DNA of 58,678 nt from Dehalococcoidia bacterium (GCA_003599735.1 QZJI01000052.1:1-58678); one strand, 5' to 3'; shown: positions 25,196 to 35,270, numbered from the stretch's first letter. Program-made: numbers and translations. The notes: generated from the sequence alone by a model not told the origin.

Positions 25196-26293
25196 ATGCG
25201 CCACCTGCTCGACCTTTCGAAGGACGAACTGTCCGCGTGGCTCGCCGAACATGGCGAGCCACGCTACCGCGCGCCCCAGATCGCCCGCTGGGCGCTCCAG
25301 CGCGGTGTGACCGACTTCGAGGCGATGACGGACCTCCCGGCCCCGTTGCGTGCCACACTGGCCTCGGAGTTCACACTCGCGCCGTTGCCAGCGCTGGCCA
25401 CACGGATCGCGGACAACGGCGATACAACGAAGGTGCTGCTCGACCTCGACGGCAACGGTCAGGCGGTAGAGGCGGTGCGGATGGCGTATGACCCGGACGA
25501 GGACGGCGTCCCGGATCGCACGACTGTCTGCGTCTCGACCCAGGTGGGATGCGCGATGGCGTGTGCCTTCTGCGCTACCGGGCAGCAGGGGTTCACCCGC
25601 AACCTCCGCCCCTCCGAGATCCTGGCACAGATCCTCCATTTCACGCGGGAGCGCCGCGTGACAAATGTCGTGTTCATGGGGATGGGTGAGCCGCTCGCCA
25701 ACTATGCGGCGACGTTGCGCGCGGTGCGCTGGATGGTTGACCCTGACGGCCTGGACATGCGCCAGCGGGGGATCACGATTTCCACGGTTGGAGTCGTGAG
25801 CGGAATCCGTCGGCTGGCCACTGAGGGGCTACAGGTCGGGCTCACTATCTCGCTGCATGCGCCAGACGACGAGCTCCGCCGCCGTCTGATCCCAACTTCC
25901 GGCGGCACAACAATCGACGATCTGATCGAAGCCGCGCGCGAATACACCGAGACGCGGGGACGCCGCGTTACGTTCGCCTACGCGCTGCTGGAGCATGTAA
26001 ACGACGAACCAGAGCAGGCGCGCCGGCTGGCGCAGCGGCTCCGCGGCCTGCAGGCACATGTGAACCTCATCCCCTACAACCCCACGGCGGGGGCCGGGCT
26101 CCGACGCCCCAGCCGAGAGCGGGTGCGCGCCTTCCAGCGCGAACTGCAGGCGGCTGGCATCAACGCCACGGTCCGTGTCGAACGCGGGCAGGAGATCGCC
26201 GCCGCATGCGGCCAGTTGCGTACCGACGTCCTGGGAAAGCCCAAAAACGACGAGGCCACCTCGCAGGCAGCCTCAATCGAATGGCACGGGTAA
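25196..26293 (+). CDS. rlmN: 23S rRNA (adenine2503-C2)-methyltransferase RlmN
   Basis: A 365-residue radical SAM methyltransferase. The cluster cysteines are Cys119, Cys123 and Cys126 in VGCAMACAFCATG. Cys112 (VCVSTQVG) and Cys338 (IAAACGQLRTDV) match the accessory cysteines used to carry the methyl group and resolve the RNA adduct. VVFMGMGEPLANYAATLRAV, GLTISLHAPDDELRRRLIP and NLIPYNPT complete the RlmN pattern. It methylates C2 of A2503 in 23S rRNA and A37 of some tRNAs. It follows fmt by 10 bp and converges with the L25 gene across 3 bp. Confidence 0.95.
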   Translation: MRHLLDLSKDELSAWLAEHGEPRYRAPQIARWALQRGVTDFEAMTDLPAPLRATLASEFTLAPLPALATRIADNGDTTKVLLDLDGNGQAVEAVRMAYDPDEDGVPDRTTVCVSTQVGCAMACAFCATGQQGFTRNLRPSEILAQILHFTRERRVTNVVFMGMGEPLANYAATLRAVRWMVDPDGLDMRQRGITISTVGVVSGIRRLATEGLQVGLTISLHAPDDELRRRLIPTSGGTTIDDLIEAAREYTETRGRRVTFAYALLEHVNDEPEQARRLAQRLRGLQAHVNLIPYNPTAGAGLRRPSRERVRAFQRELQAAGINATVRVERGQEIAAACGQLRTDVLGKPKNDEATSQAASIEWHG

Positions 26294-26296
26294 GCC

Positions 26297-26878
26297 CTAA
26301 TCCCCGACGGCGGAAGCCGCGGCGCGAGATGCCTGCACCGCCACAACACCCTGGTCAGGCGACGCATGCAGCTTCAACCCCGGCGGGACGCGAAGATCCT
26401 TTACTTGGATGTGGTCACCGATCTCGATCAGGCCAGTGACGGAGACTTCCAGGTGCTCCGGGATCGAGTGCGGCAACCCCTCGACCTCGATGTGGTCGAG
26501 CGCGTGGATGAGGACGCCGCCGAATTTGTGGACGGCCGGGGCCTCCCCTGTGATGGTCACCGGGATCGTCGCCTTGATGATCCTGCTGAGGTCAACCTGG
26601 TACATGTCCAAGTGGAGGATCTTCCGGTTGACCGGCTCCAGTTCCACGTTCCGGACGACCACGGGGCGCGTCTGCATCTCACCTTCGACCTGGATATTGA
26701 TCAGCGTGTTCAGGCCGTGGGCATTGAGGAGGTCGCGCGCCTCCACGTACGGCAACTGAACAGCGACAGACTCCTGTGCACGACCGTAGATGTTGGCGGG
26801 CAGCACACCTTCGCGGCGGAGCGTGGCAACGCGCTTCCCGATCACGGAACGGCGTTGCACCTGGTAAGTGTCGGTCAT
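26297..26878 (-). CDS. rplY: 50S ribosomal protein L25/Ctc
   Basis: A 193-residue protein of the long L25/CTC type. The N-terminal 5S rRNA-binding domain (1-92) has RSVIGKRVATLRREGVLPANIYG and KILHLDMYQVD. The C-terminal CTC domain (93-185) has VPVTITGEAPAV, GGVLIHALDHIEVEGLPHSIPEHLEVSVTGL and DLRVPPGLKLH. It binds 5S rRNA in the large subunit. A TTGACC-17 bp-TAACGT promoter (on the minus strand, 26935-26963) lies about 57 bp upstream of its start. The last residues are Ala-rich and lack homology. Confidence 0.95.
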   Translation of the reverse strand: MTDTYQVQRRSVIGKRVATLRREGVLPANIYGRAQESVAVQLPYVEARDLLNAHGLNTLINIQVEGEMQTRPVVVRNVELEPVNRKILHLDMYQVDLSRIIKATIPVTITGEAPAVHKFGGVLIHALDHIEVEGLPHSIPEHLEVSVTGLIEIGDHIQVKDLRVPPGLKLHASPDQGVVAVQASRAAASAVGD

Positions 26879-26934
26879 ATGAGTGTCCTCGGAACATGGA
26901 TTCGGAGCGGTGCCCGCCCAGCGACAACGCTCCC

Positions 26935-26963
26935 ACGTTACGAAGGGGCTGGGAGAGGGTCAA
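26935..26963 (-). promoter_or_regulatory. Possible promoter of the L25 gene
   Basis: On the minus strand, TTGACC (26963-26958) and TAACGT (26940-26935) are 17 bp apart. The -35 box is close to consensus and the -10 box is weak. It lies about 57 bp upstream of the L25 start at 26878. The 201-bp gap also holds a TATACT box on the plus strand (27014-27019) that could serve the divergent membrane protein gene. Confidence 0.4.
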
Positions 26964-27079
26964 GCCGCATGAGCCATGCCGGGGCGGATGGCGGCACAGA
27001 CCGGATTCCGGTCTATACTCGATCTACCACCGCGCGCGGCGCCGCGGCACCGGCGTCAGAACGAGGCAGGCACGTCCCC

Positions 27080-27562
27080 ATGGGCGAACCCGACCGCCTC
27101 GAACGTGAGATCGAAGAGATCCTGGGAAAGATCGAGAACTTCCCGGGGCCTGAGGCGCGGCGCGCCCGGAAACCGCTCAGCCGGCCAGTGGGCGACGCAG
27201 TCGTCAAGCGTCAGCGGGCGATGGTCCGCGAACTTTCCCGAATCTCCGTCTCCCAGGTCATGCTCTTTTCCTTCCTCCTGATCCTCGGCTCGTTTTTCTT
27301 CCGCGAGGCAGGCATCGTGGCAGCCTGGGCGCTCTACGGCGGAGTCATCCTGTTCGTGGTCTCCTTCGCAATCATGATGTTCGGAAACCGGGGTCGCTTC
27401 TCCCCCAGTCACCAAGAGACCGTGTGGCGCGGTCGGAACGTTTCCTACGGCACATACGCACGCCCAACCGTCCGAGGGCGCGTTGCTGGCCAATCCGCCC
27501 CCACATTGCTCATCCGGATCCGACGATGGTGGGCTCACCGCATGAATCGCAGCCGCTCGTAG
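27080..27562 (+). CDS. Small membrane protein with coil and two transmembrane helices
   Basis: A 160-residue protein of no known family. Residues 1-25 (PDRLEREIEEILGKIENF) are an acidic helix, likely coiled coil, followed by a basic region (30-55) and two hydrophobic segments (about 58-77 and 82-104). The C-terminal 50 residues are strongly basic and may face the cytoplasm. A similar short charged helix plus two TMs occurs in several uncharacterised actinobacterial and Chloroflexota proteins. I recognise no function. It is divergent from L25 and 53 bp before the M28 peptidase gene. Confidence 0.6.
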   Translation: MGEPDRLEREIEEILGKIENFPGPEARRARKPLSRPVGDAVVKRQRAMVRELSRISVSQVMLFSFLLILGSFFFREAGIVAAWALYGGVILFVVSFAIMMFGNRGRFSPSHQETVWRGRNVSYGTYARPTVRGRVAGQSAPTLLIRIRRWWAHRMNRSRS

Positions 27563-27614
27563 ACACTTCGATACGGGCATGACTATGCGCTCTCGCCCCG
27601 TCAGGGGTGTTGTT

Positions 27615-28889
27615 ATGTCGCGATATCTTTTCCCCGCAACCACACTCATGGTGGCGTTCCTGTTCGCTGGTTGCAGCGAACAGGAAGCGGTACCGCAGGC
27701 TGCGGCCGCCGTTGCTGAAACAACGGTCGCCTCCAGCACCTTTCCTGCACCCAATACAGCCGTCCCTCCCTCGAAAGCCGACCCGGACCGCGTCCTCGCC
27801 CACCTGAAGGTGCTGGCGGGCGACATCGGCACTCGCGTCGCCGGCACCGACGGCGAACGCCGGGCCGCCGAATACATCGCGACGACCCTGCGCGCAGCGG
27901 GCTACACCGTGGTCATGGAGCCATTCACATTCGACCTGCGCTACGACCTTTCCGCTATCCGGTTCACGGACGGCTCCCTGAAGGCACTGGCGCTCACCGG
28001 CTCCCCGGAGGCGGAAGCACGCGGCACCCCTGTGATGGCTGGCATGGGTCGTCCGGAGGACTTCAGTCTGCGCGATGTCCGAGGCAAGGTTGTGGTCGTG
28101 GATCGTGGAGTAGTCCCCTTTGGCCAGAAGGCCGCGAACGCCCAGGGGGCCGGCGCCGTGGCGCTCATTGTCGTGAACAATGAGGATGGCGCATTCCGTG
28201 GGACGCTCGGCGACGTCAAAGTCTCGATCCCGGCCGTGGGCGTTGAACGTGCGGAGCGCGCGCGGTTGGTCGACCTTGCACAGGCGGGCGGCACACTCAT
28301 CGTGGCCGCTGCCGCCGGCTCGAAGCAGACACCCTCGCAGAACGTCGTCGGACGCAACGGCGAGAAGTGCGAAGCCTACCTAGGTGCGCACTTCGACAGC
28401 GTGCCGGAGGGCCCAGGCGCGAACGACAACGCGAGCGGCATCGCGATGATCCTCGAACTCGCGCGCACCAACCGGCGCCCTGGCCTCTGTGTGATCGCCT
28501 TCGGCGCGGAAGAGTACGGGCTGTGGGGGTCGCAAGCCTTTGTGAAGCAGCACCCCATGGCGGGCGTGCGTTTCCTGCTCAACTTCGACATGGTCGGCAA
28601 GATCACCGACGCACAGATCGTGGGTGAACCGGCACTGCAAGAGAAAGTGCTCGGACTGCTTAAGCAGGCCGGCAAAACGGGATTCCGCGCGGGCCAGTTC
28701 CCACCGTTCGCGTCATCCGACCATGCCTCGTTTGTCTCGGCGGGTGTCCCAGCGGTCACATTCCACTCCGGGGACGATCCACTGATTCACGATCCACGAG
28801 ATTCGACCGCGAACGTCGAGCGGGCGTCCATCGAGACCATGCTCGCGGCGGGCGACCTCGCCATCGACGGGCTCATGACCGCCCGGTAG
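27615..28889 (+). CDS. M28-family zinc aminopeptidase lipoprotein with PA domain
   Basis: A 424-residue protein with a lipoprotein signal: hydrophobic stretch to residue 19 (LFAG) and lipobox Cys20. The PA (protease-associated) part is about 120-240 (RGKVVVVDRG, FGQKAANAQGAGAVALIVVNN). The M28 catalytic domain starts near 255 with GAHFDSVPEGPGANDNASG (first His and bridging Asp), FGAEEYGLWGS (catalytic and ligand Glu), LNFDMVG (Asp) and the final His in FHSGDDP. It should be an extracellular membrane-attached aminopeptidase. AGGGG precedes ATG 27615. Confidence 0.9.
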   Translation: MSRYLFPATTLMVAFLFAGCSEQEAVPQAAAAVAETTVASSTFPAPNTAVPPSKADPDRVLAHLKVLAGDIGTRVAGTDGERRAAEYIATTLRAAGYTVVMEPFTFDLRYDLSAIRFTDGSLKALALTGSPEAEARGTPVMAGMGRPEDFSLRDVRGKVVVVDRGVVPFGQKAANAQGAGAVALIVVNNEDGAFRGTLGDVKVSIPAVGVERAERARLVDLAQAGGTLIVAAAAGSKQTPSQNVVGRNGEKCEAYLGAHFDSVPEGPGANDNASGIAMILELARTNRRPGLCVIAFGAEEYGLWGSQAFVKQHPMAGVRFLLNFDMVGKITDAQIVGEPALQEKVLGLLKQAGKTGFRAGQFPPFASSDHASFVSAGVPAVTFHSGDDPLIHDPRDSTANVERASIETMLAAGDLAIDGLMTAR

Positions 28890-28928
28890 GTTTGTGCTGG
28901 TTGTCCCGCACATGCGCCGGTATCTACG

Positions 28929-29543
28929 ATGCGAGGGCGCATGCTGACACTTCAGAATTTTCGCCCCACGCTCCTCGCCCCGTTCGTCCTGACGACGGCC
29001 CTGGTAGTCGCCTGCGGGAAATCGGATCCGCCGCCGCCGCCGGGGCTGCCCACGGCGTCTCCATTCGCGAAGGTGCCGGAGCCGACGATTGTCCCGGCAG
29101 GGGCGCGGACACTCAGCGGGGGCACGCCGACACCAGTCCCGACGCCCACCGCCACATCCACACCCGCCGCTGAGGCGACCTACACCGTTGTCGCGGGTGA
29201 CGCGATGTCACTCATCGCGGAGCGGTTCGGCACGACCTCGGCGGCGATCCGCGCGGCAAACAACCTGCCGAACGATGACGTACGCATCGGCCAGGTACTG
29301 AAGATCCCGCGCCCGACCGCTGGGACGGCACCAACCCCGGGGCCGACCATCGGTCCGCCGAGACCCACGCCGCCGCCGGTCACCAGCGAGTCTTACGTCG
29401 TGAAGCCCGGCGACACCGCATTCGGGATCGCGCTAGCGTTCCAAGTCACACTTACGGAGCTGGAAGAGGCAAACGGGGTTCCGCCCGGCGGGCTGAATAA
29501 CATCAAGGCGGGTGAGACAATCAAAGTCCCGAAGCAACGGTAG
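28929..29543 (+). CDS. Lipoprotein with two LysM domains
   Basis: A 204-residue protein (200 if it starts at ATG 28941, whose GAGGG site is better placed). The signal ends in VVAC with Cys29 as lipidation site. A Pro/Thr-rich spacer (35-85) follows, then LysM repeats at about 86-130 (TYTVVAGDAMSLIAERFG, ending VLKIPRP) and 155-203 (SYVVKPGDTAFGIALAFQ, ending TIKVPKQR), separated by another Pro-rich linker. LysM domains bind N-acetylglucosamine in peptidoglycan, so the protein probably tethers to the cell wall. It has no catalytic domain. It follows the M28 lipoprotein by 39 bp. Confidence 0.9.
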   Translation: MRGRMLTLQNFRPTLLAPFVLTTALVVACGKSDPPPPPGLPTASPFAKVPEPTIVPAGARTLSGGTPTPVPTPTATSTPAAEATYTVVAGDAMSLIAERFGTTSAAIRAANNLPNDDVRIGQVLKIPRPTAGTAPTPGPTIGPPRPTPPPVTSESYVVKPGDTAFGIALAFQVTLTELEEANGVPPGGLNNIKAGETIKVPKQR

Positions 29544-29660
29544 AACTTAAATCCGCTGGTGCTCAGGCTGATCTGAATCTGCCCGCGGGTTTCCGCAACT
29601 GGGGCGGCCAGATACGATGCCGCGTGGCCCCTCGCTGGGGGATGTGGGGAGACCGCCCGG

Positions 29661-31205
29661 ATGACCTCGATCGAACAGGCCCTGGATGACCTGACGCAGT
29701 TGAAGGCAAGCGCCGCGCTTGGCGGCGGCCCGGAGCGGGTGGAGGCACAACACGCCCGTGGGAAGATGACCGCCCGCGAACGGATCGCCACGCTGGTCGA
29801 CCCCGGTACCTTCGAGGAGATCGACGCACTGGCCGCCGACTGGAACGACGAGGACGGCGAACGGTTCTACGGCGACGCCGTGGTCACCGGCTGGGGCAAG
29901 ATCGACGGGCGCACCGCCTGCGTCTTCGCCCAGGACTTCACCGTCTACGGCGGCTCGCTCGGCGAAGTCGTCGGCATGAAGATCGCAAAGTTGATGGACG
30001 TGGCGCTGAAGTCAGGCGTCCCCATCGTGGGTCTGAACGACTCCGGCGGCGCCCGTATCCAGGAGGGTGTCTCCTCACTGGGTGGGTACGGCGAGATTTT
30101 CTACCGCAACGTGCAGGCCTCGGGTGTCATCCCGCAGATCAGCGTCATCCTCGGCCCCTGCGCGGGCGGCGCTGTCTATTCGCCCGCGCTGACCGACTTC
30201 ATCTTCATGGTCGAGAAGACGAGCCAAATGTTCCTCACTGGCCCGGACGTCATCCTCTCCGTCACCGGCGAACAGACGACCGTCGAAGAGTTGGGTGGGG
30301 CCGCCTCGCACGTCTCGAAGTCAGGCGTGGCGCATTTCTCATTCAAGGACGAGCAGGAGTGCCTCGAAGAGGTCCGGCGCCTGCTCTCCTATCTCCCGCA
30401 GAACAACATGGACGACGCTCCCTCGCAGGACACCGGCGACCCGATCGACCGACGCCTCGACGACATCATGACCATCGTCCCTGGCGCCTCAGATAAGCAA
30501 TACGACGTCCGGGACGTGATCGAACGGCTCGTCGACAACGGCGAGTTGATGGAAGTCCATGAGTACTTCGCGCCGAACATCGTGTGTGGCCTCGGGCGAA
30601 TCGGCGGCGCGGCTGTCGGGATCGTCGCCAATCAGCCGCTCTACCTCGGCGGCGTGCTGGACATCGACTCTTCGCGGAAGGCGGCGCGGTTCGTGCGCTT
30701 TTGCGACTCGTTCAACATTCCGATTGTGACCCTGGTGGATGTGCCGGGCTTCCTGCCCGGCGTGTCGCAGGAGTACGGCGGCATCATCTCGCACGGCGCG
30801 AAGCTCGTGTACGCATATGCCGCGGCGACGGTACCGAAAGTCACGGTGATCCTGCGCAAGGCGTTCGGTGGGGCATACGACGCGATGGGATCGAAGCACC
30901 TGGGCGCTGACGTGAACTACGCGTGGCCCACGGCGGCCATCGCGGTCATGGCCGGTAGCCAGGCGGTGAACATCGTCAGCCGCCGGGAAATCGCCTCCGC
31001 GGCCGACCCCGATGCCGAGCGTAAGCGGCTCATAGAGGAGTACGCACAGCGGTTGGAACACCCCTACATCGCCGCCGCCAAGGGGTACATCGACGACGTG
31101 ATCGACCCGCGAGACACGCGGCTGAAGGTCGCTCACGCGCTGGAGATGCTCCGGACGAAGTCTGTCCAGGTGCCCGGCAAGAAGCACGGGAACATCCCGC
31201 TTTAG
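29661..31205 (+). CDS. Acyl-CoA (propionyl/acetyl-CoA) carboxylase carboxyltransferase subunit
   Basis: A 514-residue biotin-dependent carboxyltransferase of the AccB/PccB type. The crotonase-like halves are visible: FAQDFTVYGGSLGE, GLNDSGGARIQEGV, ILGPCAGGAVYSPALTDF and, in the C-terminal half, VDVPGFLPGVSQEYGGIISHGAKLVYAYA and RKAFGGAYDAMGSKHLGAD. The two oxyanion-hole glycine pairs are present. It transfers CO2 from biotin to propionyl-CoA or acetyl-CoA. The biotin carboxylase/carrier partner is not in the window. GGGGAG precedes ATG 29661. A hairpin overlapping the stop codon likely ends the transcript. Confidence 0.93.
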   Translation: MTSIEQALDDLTQLKASAALGGGPERVEAQHARGKMTARERIATLVDPGTFEEIDALAADWNDEDGERFYGDAVVTGWGKIDGRTACVFAQDFTVYGGSLGEVVGMKIAKLMDVALKSGVPIVGLNDSGGARIQEGVSSLGGYGEIFYRNVQASGVIPQISVILGPCAGGAVYSPALTDFIFMVEKTSQMFLTGPDVILSVTGEQTTVEELGGAASHVSKSGVAHFSFKDEQECLEEVRRLLSYLPQNNMDDAPSQDTGDPIDRRLDDIMTIVPGASDKQYDVRDVIERLVDNGELMEVHEYFAPNIVCGLGRIGGAAVGIVANQPLYLGGVLDIDSSRKAARFVRFCDSFNIPIVTLVDVPGFLPGVSQEYGGIISHGAKLVYAYAAATVPKVTVILRKAFGGAYDAMGSKHLGADVNYAWPTAAIAVMAGSQAVNIVSRREIASAADPDAERKRLIEEYAQRLEHPYIAAAKGYIDDVIDPRDTRLKVAHALEMLRTKSVQVPGKKHGNIPL

Positions 31206-31234
31206 GGCCGCTACCGGGCCTTCCCGGCGGCCCT
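31204..31234 (+). terminator. Hairpin at the end of the carboxyltransferase gene
   Basis: Outer arms AGGGCCGC (31204-31211) and GCGGCCCT (31227-31234) enclose inner arms CGGG (31215-31218) and CCCG (31223-31226) with loop CCTT. The stem overlaps the last codon bases of the stop (31203-31205). A T-tract is lacking, so termination efficiency is uncertain. Confidence 0.6.
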
Positions 31235-31437
31235 GACCGCCCGCGCCGCTATCCGTCACGGGCGGTATACTCCTGCCGCCGCACGGCATGCCCCATTCCC
31301 GGGCCCAACGGGCCGCCTCGCGTGACGTCGCGCGGCGGCAGTCGCGGGAAGGGGGCCGCGTCCGCCTCCTGGCATCGCCTGGATGAGCGTGCGCGGCGAC
31401 CAGAGGGCCGCTTCAGCCTCGTCGGAGGAGCGCCCAC
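31235..31437 (+). promoter_or_regulatory. icd leader region with hairpin
   Basis: This 203-bp stretch holds no gene. TATACT at 31266-31271 could be a -10 box, without a clear -35. An imperfect 11-bp hairpin (31312-31322 with 31329-31339, one mismatch, loop TGACGT) lies in the leader. GGAGG at about 31425-31429 is a good ribosome site for ATG 31438. Confidence 0.45.
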
Positions 31438-32655
31438 ATGGCCAAGATCGCTGTGAAGAACGCCGTCGCCGAACTCGACGGTGACGAGATGACTCGCATC
31501 ATCTGGGGGTTCATCAAGGATCGGCTGATCCTCCCCTACCTCGACATCAAACTCGAATACTACGACCTGAGCATCCAGTACCGTGACCAGACCAGTGATC
31601 AGGTCACCGTGGATGCGGCGAACGCGATCAAGCGGTTAGGCGTGGGCGTGAAATGCGCCACCATCACCCCAGACGAGGCGCGCGTCCAGGAGTTCGGGCT
31701 GAAGGAGATGTGGAAATCCCCCAACGGGACGATCCGGAACATCTTGGGCGGCACCGTCTTCCGCGAGCCGATCATCTGCACCAACATTCCGCGCCTCATC
31801 CCGGGCTGGACGGAGCCGATCGTCATCGGCCGCCACGCCTACGGCGACCAGTACCGCGCGACAGACGTGAAGCTGAAGGGCGCCGGGACGCTCTCGATGA
31901 CCTTCGCCCCCGCTGACGGCAGTGCGCCGAAAACGTGGGAGGTGATGAAGTTCACCGACGACGCCATCGCGATGGCGATGTACAACACGGACGAATCGAT
32001 CCGCGGGTTTGCGCAGGCATGCTTCAACTACACCCTGCAACGCAACTACCCGATGTACCTCTCCACGAAGAACACGATCCTGAAAGCCTACGACGGCCGC
32101 TTCAAGGACATCTTTGAGGAGGTTTACCAGACTGAGTTCAAGGCGCGAATGGACGCGCAGAAACTCACGTACGAACACCGGCTGATTGACGACATGGTCG
32201 CCTCCGTCCTCAAGTGGAGCGGCGGTATCGTCTGGGCCTGCAAGAACTACGACGGCGATGTCCAGTCGGACATCGTCGCGCAGGGCTTTGGCTCGCTCGG
32301 CATGATGTCCTCCGTCCTCCTCACGCCTGACGGCGCCACGGTGGAAGCCGAGGCAGCGCACGGCACGGTCACGCGTCATTACCGCGAGCACCAGGCCGGC
32401 CGCGCCACTTCCACGAACCCGATCGCCTCGATTTTCGCGTGGACACGCGGCCTCGCGCACCGCGCCAAGCTCGACGACAACCGCGACCTTGCGGCCTTTG
32501 CGTCGGCGCTGGAGAAAGTCTGCATCGCCACGGTGGAAGGCGGCCAGATGACGAAGGACCTCGCGATCCTCGTCGGACCTGACCAGCCATGGCTCACGAC
32601 CCAGGAATTCCTGGCGGCACTGGACACGAACCTCCAGGCCGCGATGAAGGCGTAA
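31438..32655 (+). CDS. icd: NADP-dependent isocitrate dehydrogenase (eukaryotic-type subfamily)
   Basis: A 405-residue enzyme beginning [17 protein letters not shown]. It is the IDH1/IDH2-like type rather than the E. coli type. Substrate and metal residues lie in [20 protein letters not shown], the IPRLIPGW segment and [21 protein letters not shown]. The NADP region is [14 protein letters not shown] and [11 protein letters not shown]. It oxidatively decarboxylates isocitrate to 2-oxoglutarate and is a main NADPH source. It is followed in the same direction by mdh and fumC, so three TCA steps are side by side. The mdh gap is 81 bp. Confidence 0.95.
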   Translation: MAKIAVKNAVAELDGDEMTRIIWGFIKDRLILPYLDIKLEYYDLSIQYRDQTSDQVTVDAANAIKRLGVGVKCATITPDEARVQEFGLKEMWKSPNGTIRNILGGTVFREPIICTNIPRLIPGWTEPIVIGRHAYGDQYRATDVKLKGAGTLSMTFAPADGSAPKTWEVMKFTDDAIAMAMYNTDESIRGFAQACFNYTLQRNYPMYLSTKNTILKAYDGRFKDIFEEVYQTEFKARMDAQKLTYEHRLIDDMVASVLKWSGGIVWACKNYDGDVQSDIVAQGFGSLGMMSSVLLTPDGATVEAEAAHGTVTRHYREHQAGRATSTNPIASIFAWTRGLAHRAKLDDNRDLAAFASALEKVCIATVEGGQMTKDLAILVGPDQPWLTTQEFLAALDTNLQAAMKA

Positions 32656-32736
32656 GCGCCAGAGCACTTCTGTAGCACAACAGCGCAGCCTCGGCGGAGC
32701 GTTTCCGACGCGAGGCCTGCGGAGAAGGGAATCTCG

Positions 32737-33669
32737 ATGCGCCAGAAAGTCACGATTGTCGGAGCCGGCAACACCGGCGCCACGATGGGCCAGATCCTTG
32801 CCGCCCGCGGCTATGCAGATGTCGTGCTGATCGACATCGTGGAAGGCCTGCCGCAGGGCAAGGCACTCGACATCGCGGAGTCCGCGCCGTGGTCGCGTAC
32901 CTCATCGTCCATCCGCGGCACGAACGACTGGGCCGACACCGCGGGCTCTGATGTCGTCGTCATTACGTCGGGTGTCGCCCGGAAGCCCGGGATGACGCGC
33001 GAGGACCTGCTCAGCGTAAACGCCGGCATCGTGCGTTCGGTCGTAGGCCAGGCCGCAAAGCACTCGCCAAACGCAACGCTCGTGATCTTCGCCAACCCAA
33101 TGGATGCGATGTGTCATGTCGCCATCGAGGCCTCCGGGTTCCCGCGGGAGCGAGTTGTGGGACAGGGTGGGATGCTGGACACCGCCCGCTACCGCACGTT
33201 CATTGCGATGGAGGCGAAGACTTCCGTGAAGGACGTTTCGGCCTGGGTCCTCGGCGGCCACACCGAGGCGACGATGGTCCCGCTGACCTCGAACGCGACC
33301 GTCGGCGGGGTGCCGCTGGCGCAATTGCTGCCGGCGGCACAGGTGGAAGCCGTGGCAAACCGCGCGAAGCGAGGCGGCGCGGAGATTGTCGATCTGCTGA
33401 AGACGGGGTCAGCGTTCGTCGCGCCCGCGGTCGCCACCATCGAGATGGTGGACTCCATCCTGCTTGACGAACAGCGGATTATCCCCTGCTGCGCGCTGCT
33501 AGACGGCCAGTGGGGCATCAAGGACGCTTTCGTCGGCGCGCCGGTGCGCCTCGGCAAGGGCGGCATCCAGCAGGTGTTCGAGATCCCCGTCTCCAATGCG
33601 GAGCGCGAGGCGATTGTCGCGGCTGGCGTCGCCGTGAAGGAACTGGTCGCCGCGACCCCGAAGGGCTAA
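32737..33669 (+). CDS. mdh: Malate dehydrogenase (LDH-like)
   Basis: A 310-residue LDH/MDH-superfamily enzyme. NAD-binding [10 protein letters not shown] (residues 9-18) with Asp33 as the NAD-selecting acid is present. Substrate arginines are Arg82 and Arg88 in [11 protein letters not shown] and Arg151 in GMLDTARYR. The catalytic pair is Asp148 and His175 ([11 protein letters not shown]). Arg82 next to the loop supports malate over lactate. It interconverts malate and oxaloacetate. GGAGAAGGGA precedes ATG 32737. fumC begins 4 bp after the stop, so the two are translationally close. Confidence 0.94.
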   Translation: MRQKVTIVGAGNTGATMGQILAARGYADVVLIDIVEGLPQGKALDIAESAPWSRTSSSIRGTNDWADTAGSDVVVITSGVARKPGMTREDLLSVNAGIVRSVVGQAAKHSPNATLVIFANPMDAMCHVAIEASGFPRERVVGQGGMLDTARYRTFIAMEAKTSVKDVSAWVLGGHTEATMVPLTSNATVGGVPLAQLLPAAQVEAVANRAKRGGAEIVDLLKTGSAFVAPAVATIEMVDSILLDEQRIIPCCALLDGQWGIKDAFVGAPVRLGKGGIQQVFEIPVSNAEREAIVAAGVAVKELVAATPKG

Positions 33670-33673
33670 TCCG

Positions 33674-35059
33674 ATGGCGATGCGTACCGAGACAGACACG
33701 TTCGGCCCGATCGAGGTTCCCGGGGACAAGTACTGGGGCGCGCAAACCCAGCGATCCCTGGAGAACTTCAAGATCGGTATTGAGCGGATGCCCCGCCCGC
33801 TGATCCGCGGCATGGGCATCGTGAAGTACTGCTCCGCCGAGGTGAACGAGGATCTCGGCAAGATCGATGCGGATCGCGCTAGTGCGATGAAGCGCGCGGC
33901 GCAGGAGGTGATCGACGGCGCCCTCGACGACCATTTCCCGCTCGTCGTCTGGCAGACCGGTTCTGGCACGCAAAGCAACATGAACGTGAACGAGGTCATC
34001 TCGAACCGCGCCATCGAGATGATGGGCGGTGTGATGGGGTCGAAGCAGCCCGTCCACCCGAACGACCACGTCAACATGTCGCAGTCCTCAAACGACACAT
34101 TCCCCGGCGCGATGAGCGTCGCGACGGCCGAGCAGATCGTGCATCACTTGGTCCCCGCCCTCGCCTACCTCCGCGACGCGCTCGCGGCGAAGATGCGCAA
34201 ATTCGACAGCATCGTGAAGATCGGCCGCACTCACCTGATGGACGCGGTGCCGCTCACGCTGGGCCAGGAGTTCTCCGGCTACGTCCAGCAGGTTGCGTAT
34301 GGCATCGCACGCGTCGAGTCCGTCCTGCCAAGGCTGTACGAGCTGGCCCTCGGTGGCACCGCTGTCGGCACCGGACTGAACACGCATCCGGAGTACGCGG
34401 TGCGCGTGGCGGAGAAGATCCGCGCATACACGGGGCTGCCATTCGTCACCGCGCCGAACAAGTTTGAGTCCCTCGCCGCACATGACGCACAGGTCGAGCT
34501 CGCCGGACAGTTGAACACGATCGCCACGTCGTGCATGAAGATCGCCAACGACATCCGCATGCTTGGATCCGGCCCGCGCGCAGGCCTCGGCGAATTGATG
34601 CTGCCGGAGAACGAGCCGGGTTCCAGCATCATGCCGGGCAAGGTGAACCCCACCCAGTCCGAGGCGATGACGATGGTCTGTGCCCAGGTGATGGGGAACG
34701 CGGTCAGCGTCTCCATCGGCGGCGCCACGGGACATTTTGAGCTCAACGTGTTCAAGCCGGTCATCGTCTACAACAACCTGCAGAGCATCCGCCTGCTGGG
34801 TGACGCCGCACGGTCGTTCACGGACAACTGCGTTGTGGGCATTGAGGCGAACGAGCGTCGCATCCGCGAGCTCATGGAGTCCTCGTTGATGCTGGTGACG
34901 GCGCTCAACCCGCACATCGGTTACGACAATGCGGCAAAGATCGCAAAGAAGGCCCACCACGATGGCACTACGCTCCGCGAGGCGGCGCTGTCGTTAGGCC
35001 TCGTCACCGACGAGCAGTTCCGCGAGTGGATCAAGCCTGAAGAGATGACGCGGCCGTAG
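33674..35059 (+). CDS. fumC: Class II fumarate hydratase
   Basis: A 461-residue class II fumarase. It carries [33 protein letters not shown], His187 in GRTHLMDA (matching the E. coli site residue near 188) and the superfamily signature [11 protein letters not shown] at 316-326 with the catalytic Ser. It hydrates fumarate to malate without a metal cluster. It follows mdh by 4 bp, putting the malate-producing and malate-using steps in one unit. It converges with the sdh operon, which makes fumarate. Confidence 0.96.
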   Translation: MAMRTETDTFGPIEVPGDKYWGAQTQRSLENFKIGIERMPRPLIRGMGIVKYCSAEVNEDLGKIDADRASAMKRAAQEVIDGALDDHFPLVVWQTGSGTQSNMNVNEVISNRAIEMMGGVMGSKQPVHPNDHVNMSQSSNDTFPGAMSVATAEQIVHHLVPALAYLRDALAAKMRKFDSIVKIGRTHLMDAVPLTLGQEFSGYVQQVAYGIARVESVLPRLYELALGGTAVGTGLNTHPEYAVRVAEKIRAYTGLPFVTAPNKFESLAAHDAQVELAGQLNTIATSCMKIANDIRMLGSGPRAGLGELMLPENEPGSSIMPGKVNPTQSEAMTMVCAQVMGNAVSVSIGGATGHFELNVFKPVIVYNNLQSIRLLGDAARSFTDNCVVGIEANERRIRELMESSLMLVTALNPHIGYDNAAKIAKKAHHDGTTLREAALSLGLVTDEQFREWIKPEEMTRP

Positions 35060-35069
35060 GGATCCCGTG

Positions 35070-35270
35070 TCAGTCGCGTCGGGAAGAGTGCCGCTGCTCC
35101 CACGCCAGGACGAAACCAGCCGTCAGGGCTGCTGCGACGCCAAGCGCCAGGCTGGCAAACGCGAAACTGACCGCGGCCCCAACAGCCGCGCCGGCCACCA
35201 CGGGCGCCCAGTATCCTGGCAGATACATTCGCTGACCACTGCGCCGCGACCGCGGTTCACGCCTCGACAT
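35070..35270 (-). CDS. Small two-helix membrane protein at the end of the sdh operon
   Basis: A 66-residue reading frame 15 bp after sdhB on the same strand. It begins with a basic arm (SRREPRSRRSGQRM), then two hydrophobic helices (about 20-38 and 42-58) with Gly/Ala-rich small residues, and a basic end. It overlaps nothing else, as fumC stops at 35059. The hydrophobic pattern looks like a true membrane protein. It could be an accessory to the succinate dehydrogenase anchor or an unrelated protein. I recognise no family. Confidence 0.5.
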   Translation of the reverse strand: MSRREPRSRRSGQRMYLPGYWAPVVAGAAVGAAVSFAFASLALGVAAALTAGFVLAWEQRHSSRRD

